Positions 55,536-64,000 of a DNA stretch of 64,000 bases are shown here, in pieces. Numbering within the stretch: position 1 is the first letter of the stretch; each line of letters begins with the position of its first letter. The notes under the pieces are model-generated. The model had not been told where the DNA came from. It worked only from the letters and a program-made list of their open reading frames with translations, and ran no database searches. This DNA comes from Orobanche coerulescens. Its lineage: Eukaryota > Streptophyta > Magnoliopsida > Lamiales > Orobanchaceae. The stretch lies in the NCBI GenBank assembly GCA_033398695.1, contig CM065811.1, positions 77,256,001 to 77,320,000 of the forward strand. Direction: 5' to 3'. Position numbers and translations under genes: made by a program.

Positions 55536-58260
55536 CCATTGAGAAATGCACTTTTCACATCCATCTGGTAGACTTCAAAATCCTTGTATGCTACATATGC
55601 AAGGAATAGTCTGATAGCTTTAAGTCTTGCTACAGGTGCATAAGTTTCATCAAAATCTATTCCTTCACATTGTTATTCTTTTGCAACTAGTCTGGCTTTA
55701 TTCCTAACAACAGCTCCAGTTCATCACATTTGTTTTTGTACACCCATTTAGTGCCTATGACTTTCTTGTGATCTGGTCTGTCTGTTAGTTCCCAAACATT
55801 GTTTCTTTCCATCTGGTTGAGCTCTTATTGCATTGCAATTATCCATGAGTAGTCCTCCAGAGCTTGATCTGTTGTCTTGGGTTCCATTTGAGACATGAAA
55901 CATGAGGAACATTGCCATTCCTTCCGGTTATGTGGATTGTCTAGTTCTGACTCCATCAGTTAGGTTTCCAATTATCTGTTGAATGGGATGATCTCTGAGC
56001 CATTTGGGGATATTTTCTTCAGGGTTTGTTCCCCCTGTTGAGTTGTTTTGGTGAACTTCTTCTCCGTCTGCATCAGCTTGGTTCTGGTCTTCTTGATCTG
56101 CACAGGATCGCTACGCCATGTCATCTGCAGGTGGGGTTTCTGTCTGCTCTGCAGATGTATCTTTGTCACCTACATATGGGTTTTCATCAGCTGCAGATGG
56201 ATCAGGTAGGTTTTGGGATCCTATCTGATCTGCAGTTGAGTCTTCAGTCTGATCTGCAGGTGAGTCCATCATTACTGTTTCATGAATGATGTGTTCTTCT
56301 AGGGTGGCAGATTTGAGCCTTTTCTCAATTGATTCCACCTGTTTCCTATACTCAACAGTTGACTCGTCAAACCCAACATAAGATGTTTCTTCCACAACTA
56401 ATGTTCTTTTGTTAAATACTATGTATGCCTTGCTTCTTTCAGCAACACCATTTTGCTGTGGTGTTCTTGCGGCAGATACTTCATGATGGATTCCATTTTG
56501 ATCATTGTACTCAGTGATTGACTTGTTGAGAAATTCTCCTCCTCTATTTGATATGATCTGATGATTGAGAGAGATTTCTCATTTTGAATTTTCCTTAGCA
56601 GCTCAGGTAACTTTGTTAGTGTTTCACTCTTTTTATAGAGAAAAACAACCCATGTGAATCTTGAGTAGTCATCCACTACTACTAGAGCATGCTTCCTTCC
56701 ACTTAATGTCCTTGGCTTAATGGGGCCAAAGAGATCCATATGAAGTAGATCTAAAATCCTGGTGGTGAGAGTGGTAGGCTAAACTGGCTTGAATGATGCT
56801 CTGGTCTGCTTTTCATTCTGGCATGCATCACATAGAGCTTCTTTCTTGAATACTTCTTCTGGAAGTCCTCTGACCAGCTTTTGAGAGCTTATCTTATTGA
56901 TGGAAGTTCAGGTGACATAATCTCTTGTGCCATAGCCATCCATTTTCAACAATGGTCTTAGATAGAAATAGGTGTTTAGAGTGCCTGTATTCCAATCTAT
57001 CATGTAGACATCTCTTCTTCTAAATCCTTGTAGCTTCACTTCTCAAAATAGGATATCAATCACCATGCATTTCCAAATAGTTAAGACTACTAGATTCTTC
57101 TCATCACAGAATTAGCTTATGCTCAACAGATTGTATTTGAGCCCTTTGATATAGTGTACTTTAGATATGGTTATATTTCCTCTGTGCAGCTCTCCAAATC
57201 CTTTTATCTGACCTCTAGAGCTATCTCCAAAGGTTACATTTGGTCCTCTTTCCTTGGTGTAGTTTGAAAGCACCTTCTTGTTCCCTGTCATGTGCCTTGA
57301 GCATCCAGAATCTACAAACCATTCTTAACCTCCTATTGTTGAGCTCCAGGAGATGTAGTAGTAGTCCTTCCACCTTTTCTACAATCAGACAAGCAAAGAT
57401 TTAGGTACCCAAATTTGTGTGGGTCCTTTGGGGTTAGTAGGCTTCCTGAAGAGTTAATTTCTCCTTGGATTATAAAAGTTATGTTGTCTACCCCTATAAG
57501 GTGTGTGCTGTCTGGGTCTATATCCTTGGTTAGGATTGTGTACTGGATATGCCTCATAAAATCTGTGGTGTGCGCCATTTCTAAATCTTGGCTGAGACCA
57601 TTTATTAAATCGTTGGGGTCTCCACACCTGTTCATTTTGGAAATTTAGATAACCTTGAGCTTTCCATTTGCCTCTCCTATTTTGAAATCTGTTTTTAGGG
57701 AGTCTTTGGTAATAGTTGGCATAATGTTTTGGCTGCTGCTTTTGCCATGGCCATTGCCTAGTCTCCTGTCTAGGTGGCTGCCTTGTGAACCTTGGCCGCC
57801 TAAACTTTTGACTGGGAAGCTAACTATTTTGAAATACGGATTTATATGTAGGCTCAAAAGCTTGGACAATTGTTTCTCCCTTGATAAAAGTGGTTTTTGA
57901 ACTAGAAGGAGTGTTGGGGTCATATCCAAGGCCAGATCTGGAATAAAGTGGCCTCTTGTTCATACACAATTCATCCAGGGTTATAGATGCCTTGAGGGAT
58001 GTTATTTCCTTAGCCTGTATATTACTTAGCTGTGTCAGTTTGGCAAACTCAGATTTAACATGAGCAAGTGCAGCTGATTTCTCACTATTTAAGACAGTTA
58101 ACCTTTTAATCTCAGCTGTAGTATTATCAGCCAAGTTTTTCAATTTGCTTTTAGCCTATTTTGCAAATTCAGATTTGATTTGTGTCAACTCTAGGCTGAG
58201 TTTTTCAAAATTATTTTTCAGCTGTCTATTCTCATCTTGCAGCTGTGTTTTCTCCTTGGA
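55536..58260 (-). pseudogene. gag-pol: Unit 3: copia C gag tail-PR-IN-RT N-terminus
   Basis: The RT/linker end resembles units 2 and 4, but from the linker near 56370 rightward it carries unit-1 variants (CAAACCCAACATAAGATG, CAATGGTCTTAG, TTCTTAACC). It is therefore a mosaic. Small changes near 56100 and 57797 lie at CAG/CTG sites. The protease motif is at 57312-57283. Confidence 0.88.
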
Positions 58261-59967
58261 TAACACAAGTACAACCACCTCGTAGGTCTAGTAGGGTGTC
58301 TCATTTACCTGAGAGGTATGGGCTTGTGCACTTGGAGGAGTTGGGTCTCCATAAGGTTCCAAGTGATAGCCAAGAGACCGACCCAACGACCTATGACCAA
58401 GCGATGGTGGATGTATACTCCACAAAATGGCGTGAATCTATGGAAGCTGAGATAGACTCGATGCATGTCAATCAGGTCTGGACTCTAGTAGACCGCCCCA
58501 AGGGCATAGTGCCTATTGGGAACAAGTGTATCTACAAGAGAAAGACCAATGGTGATGGCAAGGTTGACGCCTATAAGTCCAGGTTTGTGGCAAAGGGTTA
58601 TACCTAGAAAGAAGGGATCGACTACCACGATACCTTCTCGCCCGTAGCTATGATCAAGTCTATTCGCATGATGCTTGCTATAACTGCCTACCACGATTAT
58701 GAGATATGACAAATGGATGTAAAGACGGCTTTCCTTAATGGATTCCTCGAGGAAGAATTCTATATGGAGCAGCCTAAAGGCTTTGTGTCCGAAGTCGATA
58801 TTCAGAAAGTGTGCAAGCTTCAGCGTTCCATTTATGGATTGAAGCAAGCATTGCGTAGTTGGAACCTTCATTTTGACGAGGCGGTCAAAGAACTTCACTT
58901 TGTGCAAAATGAGGAGGAACCTTGTTTATACAAGAGGGTTAGTGGGATCAAGATCGCATTCTTAGTACTATATGTGGATGACATTCTACTAATAGGAAAT
59001 GATGTGGGAATGCTCAGTTCTGTGAAAGCTTGGCTTTCGAGTAATTTGTCCATGAAAGACTTAGGAGAAGCAACCTATATTCTTGGAATTCGACTCTACC
59101 GGGATAGAGCAAAGTGAACAATAGGTCTTTCCCAAGCCCTCTATATAGATAAAATCTTAAAGCGATTTAAGATGGATGATTCTAAAAGAGGGTTCCTACC
59201 GATGCGACATGGAATAAAACTCTCCTTGAAGATGTGTCCTCAAAGTGAGGAACAACGAAAGGAAATGAGTAATATACCATATGCTTCAGCCATGGGTAGC
59301 CTTATGTATGCTATGTTGTGTACGAGACCTGACATTGCGCATGCTGTAAGAGTGGTGATTTCAGGCAAACCCAGGTAGGGAATATTGGACTACCGTAAAG
59401 AATGTTCTCAAGTACTTAAGAAGGACTAGAGATATGGTTCTGATGTATGGCGGTGGAGAATTGGATATGGTGGGATTCACTGATTCGGACTTTCAAGGAC
59501 TTAAGGACGATTCGATGTCTACTTCTGGCTACATATTTACTCTTAATGGAGGAGCAGTATCTTAGCGTAGCGCCAAGCAAAGCGCGACTGCTGATTCCAC
59601 CTGTCAGGCTGAGTATCAAGCAGCCTCGGAGGCTTCCAAGGAAGGGTTCTGTATTAAGAAGTTTTTGGGAGTACTTCAAGTGATACCATGTGCTGAGCTG
59701 CCTGTTCCGCTGTACTGCGACAACAATGGAGCTGTAGCGCAGGCCAAGGAGCCGAGGTTTCACAACAGCACCAAACATATTGAGATGAAGTATCATCTCG
59801 TAAGAGAATTTGTTTGCAAGGGAAACATTGTGCTGCATAAAGTAGACTCAACCGATAACATCGCTGATCCACTGACCAAGCCACTTTCTCAGACTAGCTT
59901 GGAGCGTCATCTGGAGAACATGGGTATTAGATACCATAGTATGTGGCATTGAGTGCAAGTGGGAGAT
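58260..59967 (+). pseudogene. pol: Unit 4: copia D reverse transcriptase and RNase H
   Basis: RT frame 58713-59117 ending at the shared TGA. The RNase H C-terminal frame 59665-59952 is the cleanest in the array (PCAELPVPLYCDNNGAV through MGIRYHSMWH). The variant pattern matches unit 2 (GCTTGGCTTTC at 59028, GAAGATGTG at 59227). Confidence 0.9.
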
Positions 59968-61924
59968 TGTTAGGAGTATGCCCTCGAATGCCACTCGGAG
60001 GATGTTGAGTGAGGGCATTGTACTTGAAATTATGTAAATCATTTATATAAGGCAATGAATGTTTCTTTATTTATTGGAAGTTACTGGCATTCTTAACTCG
60101 TAAATATACATATAGAAACTAGTCCGTGTATTTGAGAGCAAAACGTTCCACTCCTTATAGGATAAGCGGGTCGCATCGAAATGTTTATAGCTCAAATACT
60201 TAATCGTTCGCAAGTTGATGAAACTTGACTGGGCGTTAAGTTTATGTGAAGACTTGTATGACGTGTTCTTTGACATGGAGAGTGCATGTCGAACACTAAT
60301 GGTTAGTGGGAGCACACGTTATAGGTATGCTAATTGGATTAGTATACTCGAACCGACTCACCCTCGATTCGTCACACAGATTTCACTGGGACGATCAATG
60401 ACGGAATCGAAAGGTTGTGATTGGTATTCGTGAACCTTCGACTTGAGGATTTAGTAGGGATGTGCTTGTGACGTTAATATTTTCATTAGAGTAGTTCGAC
60501 CCTATAAACTGGAAGGTGGGGGTCAACCTCGACGTGCATCTTGACGGGCAAGTAGCAGGTCCTACTAAATACCAAGATAGAATTCTTTATCTCATTAGTG
60601 AGCGGGTTATATGTCATATGCGGTTATTGGCAGATGAGATCACAAGTCTTTGGCCAAAGCATTGAATCTAGTTGTATTAGATACACGAGAGCTCGATGAT
60701 CTCGGTTTGCATTAATGCGTGCACGCATCAAGTACAGATAGGGTTTTACTGACCGTGACCCTATAACTTGATCAGGACATTTGAAAGAAGGCTTTATACG
60801 TATACTGGTATTCACGACAGAATGGTTTTTTGAATTATCCCAATAATTCTTTCTCAGTTAGGGTACAGTGTAGGCCGCCAGGCTGGCTAGGTGGTGCTAC
60901 TACTGTTTGGTTCCTCCCATTGCTGACTGAGACGGACCTATCGAGCGCGCAATAGGATTGAAGACGGAATAAATCGAGCTTATTCTCTCTTTATTAATAT
61001 TAGATATTGGATATCTAATTTATTAGACATTGGATGTCTAATTAATTTTGGGACATTGGATGTCTAAATTAATTTATTGGATAAATTAATTTATGGCCTA
61101 ATGAATTAAATATAAAACTGGGTGATTAATTTAATTCATGAATATAATTATTTCTTGGAGAAATTAATTATATTATTTTGTATTTGATATGATTAATTAC
61201 ATCGGAACAGGAATAGAATTTATCTGTTTGGACTCGATAGACTCCGAAACGGACCAGATTCCTCCGGTCCTTCTAGATGGCCGAACCTAACCCACTTGTG
61301 TTCACATTGGTCTTTCTTCCCACCTTAATTGGTGGGAGACCATGACTTTGGTGAAGTAGGTGTGATTATTATTCTTGATTGAATAATACTTATAAGAAGA
61401 ATAAAAAGAAAAGAAAGACTCACTTTTGTGAGAGCATGCTCACGGCATAATCAAGAAAAAAGAGAGAAAGAGAAAAATAGTTTTTTCTCAAGAGTTCTTC
61501 TTCTTCATTTTTATCTTCTACTTATTTTTCTTAGAGAAAAATACTAAATTTATACACTTAGAGTGATAAATAAATTTAATAAGCTCCGACTACCTCGTTC
61601 TAGCCGTATCTTTGGAAGATAACAAGGTAGGAGTTATTCCGGTCGACTTCCGGCATGTGGCAAGGAGAGGCACAGTGCTTCGGTGATCGGCATTTTAAAA
61701 TCTTGGCGAATCGGATTCATGGAGAACAACTAAAGCTTGGGGAATAGCTCAAGAGAAGGAATCCATTTAATCAACAGACTACAAGGGTGAGTTTCTATAT
61801 CTCTTGTGTTTCATATAATATTCGTGTACATGTAGCTAGATCGATCCTCGTAGGGATTCGGATCGAATTAATCTTCGTTTTACCGCTTCCGCTGGGCCTT
61901 CGTTTTAGGCACCGAATCCCAACA
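59968..61924 (+). repeat. Unit 4: D LTR
   Basis: 1,957 bp, shorter than the others mainly through a ~30-bp deletion at about 61197 between ATTAATTA repeats. The right end (GATCGAATTAATCTTCG) resembles unit 1 rather than unit 2 or 3. The hairpin is weakened (GGACCAGATTCC). Confidence 0.92.
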
Positions 61925-64000
61925 CCATTGAGAAATGCACTTTTCACATCCATCTGGTAGACTTCAAAATCCTTGTATGCTACATATGCAAGGAATAGTC
62001 TGATAGCTTTAAGTCTTGCTACAGGTGCATAAGTTTCATCAAAATCTATTCCTTCACATTGTTATGCTTTTGCAACTAGTCTGGCTTTATTCCTAACAAC
62101 AGCTCCAGTTCATCACATTTGTTTTTGTACACCCATTTAGTGCCTATGACTTTCTTGTGATCTGGTCTGTCTGTTAGTTCCCAAACATTGTTTCTTTCCA
62201 TCTGGTTGAGCTCTTATTGCATTGCAATTATCCATGAGTAGTCCTCCAGAGCTTGATCTGTTGTCTTGGGTTCCATTTGAGACATGAAACATGAGGAACA
62301 TTGCCATTCCTTCCGGTTATGTGGATTGTCTAGTTCTGACTCCATCAGTTAGGTTTCCAATTATCTGTTGAATGGGATGATCTCTGAGCCATTTGGGGAT
62401 ATTTTCTTCAGGGTTTGTTCCCCCTGTTGAGTTGTTTTGGTGAACTTCTTCTCCCTCTGCATCAGCTTGGTTCTGGTCTTCTTGATCTGCAATAGGATCA
62501 GCTACAGTCATGTCATCTGCAGGTGGGGTTTCTGTCTGCTCTGCAGATGTATCTTTGTCACCTACATATGGGTTTTCATCAGCTGCAGATGGATCAGGTA
62601 GGTTTTGGGATCCTATCTGATCTGCAGTTGAGTCTTCAGTCTGATCTGCAGGTGAGTCCATCATTACTGTTTCATGAATGATGTGTTCTTCTAGGGTGGC
62701 AGATTTGAGCCTTTTCTCAATTGATTCCACCTGTTTCCTGTTCTTGCGGCAGATACTTCATGATGGATTCCATTTTGATCATTGTACTCAGTGATTGACT
62801 TGTTGAGAAATTCTCCTCCTCTATTTGATCTGATCTGATGATTGAGAGAGATTTCTCATTTTGAATTTTCCTTAGCAGCTCAGGTAACTTTGTTAGTGTT
62901 TCACTCTTTTTATAGAGAAAAACAACCCATGTGAATCTTGAGTAGTCATCCACTACTACTAGAGCATGCTTCCTTCCACTTAATGTCCTTGGCTTGATGG
63001 GGCCAAAGTGATCCATATGAAGTAGATCTAAAATCCTGGTGGTGAGAGTGGTAGGCTGAACTGGCTTGAATGATGGTCTGGTCTGCTTTTCATTCTGGCA
63101 TGCATCACATAGAGCTTCTTTCTTGAATACTTCTTCTGGAAGTCCTCTGACCAGCTTTTGAGAGCTTATCTTATTGATGGAAGTTCAGGTGACATAATCT
63201 CTTGTGCCATAGCCATCCATTTTCAACAATTGTCTTAGATAGAAACAGGTGTTTAGAGTGCCTGTATTCCAATCTATCATGTAGACATCTCTTCTTCTAA
63301 ATCCTTGTAGCTTCACTTCTCCAAATAGGATATCAATCACCATGCATTTCCAAATAGTGAAGACTACTAGATTCTTCTCATCACAGAATTGGCTTATGCT
63401 TAACAGATTGTATTTGAGCCCTTTGATATAGTGTACTTTAGATATGGTTATATTTCCTCTGTGCAGCTCTCCAAATCCTTTTATCTGACCTCTAGAGCTA
63501 TCTCCAAAGGTTACATCTGGTCCTCTTTCCTTGGTGTAGTTTGAAAGCACCTTCTTATTCCCTGTCATGTGCCTTGAGCATCCAGAATCTACAAACCATT
63601 CTTCACCTCCTATTGTTGACCTCCAGGAGATGTAGTAGTAGTCCTTCCACCTTTTCTACAATCAGACAAGCAAAGATTTAGGTACCCAAATTTGTGTGGG
63701 TCCTTTGGGGTTAGTAGGCTTCCTGAAGAGTTGATTTCTCCTTGGATTATAAAAGTTATGTTGTCTACCCCTATAAGGTGTGTGCTGTCTGGGTCTATAT
63801 CCTTGGTTAGGATTGTGTACTGGATATGCCTCATAAAATCTGTGGTATGTGCCATTTCTAAATCTTGGCTGAGACCATTTATTAAATCGTTGGGGTCTCC
63901 ACACCTGTTCATTTTGGAAATTTAGATAACCTTGAGCTTTCCATTTGCCTCTCCTATTTTGAAATCTGTTTTTAGGTAGTCTTTGGTAATAGTTGGCATA
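61925..64000 (-). pseudogene. gag-pol: Unit 4: copia C fragment, cut by window edge
   Basis: Same order as unit 2, with shared variants (MDHFGPIK near 63016, GTTGACCTCC near 63615). An internal deletion of about 110 bp at about 62740 fuses the linker to the integrase C-terminal region. The protease motif is at 63589-63560. The fragment continues past 64000. Confidence 0.86.

Larger units (their letters stand above)
39003..64000. repeat. Tandem array of ~6.42-kb chimeric copia units (D pol + D LTR + C fragment)
   Basis: The joint CTCCTTGGA|TAACACAAG recurs at about 39003, 45428, 51845 and 58260, giving periods of 6,425, 6,417 and 6,415 bp. Three complete units and most of a fourth are visible, and the array runs off the right edge. 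In each unit the D LTR ends in CCAACA directly followed by CCATTGAG of C, identical to the right junction of the solo LTR at 28425/28426. The array therefore descends from that single D-in-C insertion. Confidence 0.93.

Noticed and set aside
1..64000. tRNA, rRNA, CRISPR or bacterial operon features
   Set aside because: None seen. The only tRNA-related sequence is the 12-base primer site of gypsy A.

Overview
The window is repeat-dense flowering-plant nuclear DNA. There is no intact host gene. It is built from nested LTR retrotransposons (Ty3/gypsy and Ty1/copia), a mariner-like DNA transposon, a long-TIR MITE, and a CACTA transposon carrying host gene fragments. Evidence for a plant: a DD39D mariner transposase, a Sirevirus-type copia protease motif (DSGCSRHMTG), a CACTA element with 3-bp duplications, CTCCCTCCGTCC-type termini, and a spliced-gene fragment resembling diphthamide synthesis protein DPH2. 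The species cannot be named from this sequence.

Region 1 (1-15148): a piece of a (GT)n-containing gypsy LTR ('B') is split by one gypsy insertion ('A', 409-14779). A has the layout LTR-internal-LTR-internal-LTR: three ~2.8-kb LTRs and two ~3-kb internal regions without gag-pol. A single 5-bp duplication (GTTCG) flanks the whole block. An uninterrupted paralogue of the target site lies at 19482-19486.

Region 2 (15149-19673): a 2.1-kb mariner-like element with a nearly intact transposase, then fragments of another gypsy 3' end, then the right-hand B LTR (from 17726). That LTR contains TA repeats, a 0.87-kb MITE with ~80-bp terminal inverted repeats, and the empty target site.

Region 3 (19674-39002): a minus-strand Sirevirus-like copia element ('C'). 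It has a 3' LTR, a ~1,030-codon decayed ORF downstream of pol, RNase H/RT, integrase, protease and the gag tail. It is interrupted by a 2.0-kb solo LTR of a plus-strand copia ('D', 26423-28425) and by a 7.85-kb CACTA element (29690-37535) carrying DPH2-like exons.

Region 4 (39003-64000): at least 3.9 head-to-tail copies of a ~6.42-kb chimeric unit. Each unit is D RT-RNase H (plus) + D LTR + C RT/IN/PR/gag fragment (minus). Many diagnostic variants alternate unit by unit (1=3, 2=4), which suggests a dimeric higher-order repeat. All units lack the CACTA insertion, so they serve as empty sites.

Inferred order: C inserted into the B LTR; D inserted into C pol (duplication CCATT); a segment running from D pol through D LTR into C gag was tandemly amplified; the leftmost D collapsed to a solo LTR; CACTA then entered the leftmost C fragment. 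Gypsy A independently entered the left B LTR and expanded by LTR-LTR unequal exchange. Nearly all coding regions carry stops or frameshifts. The mariner transposase is the least damaged.
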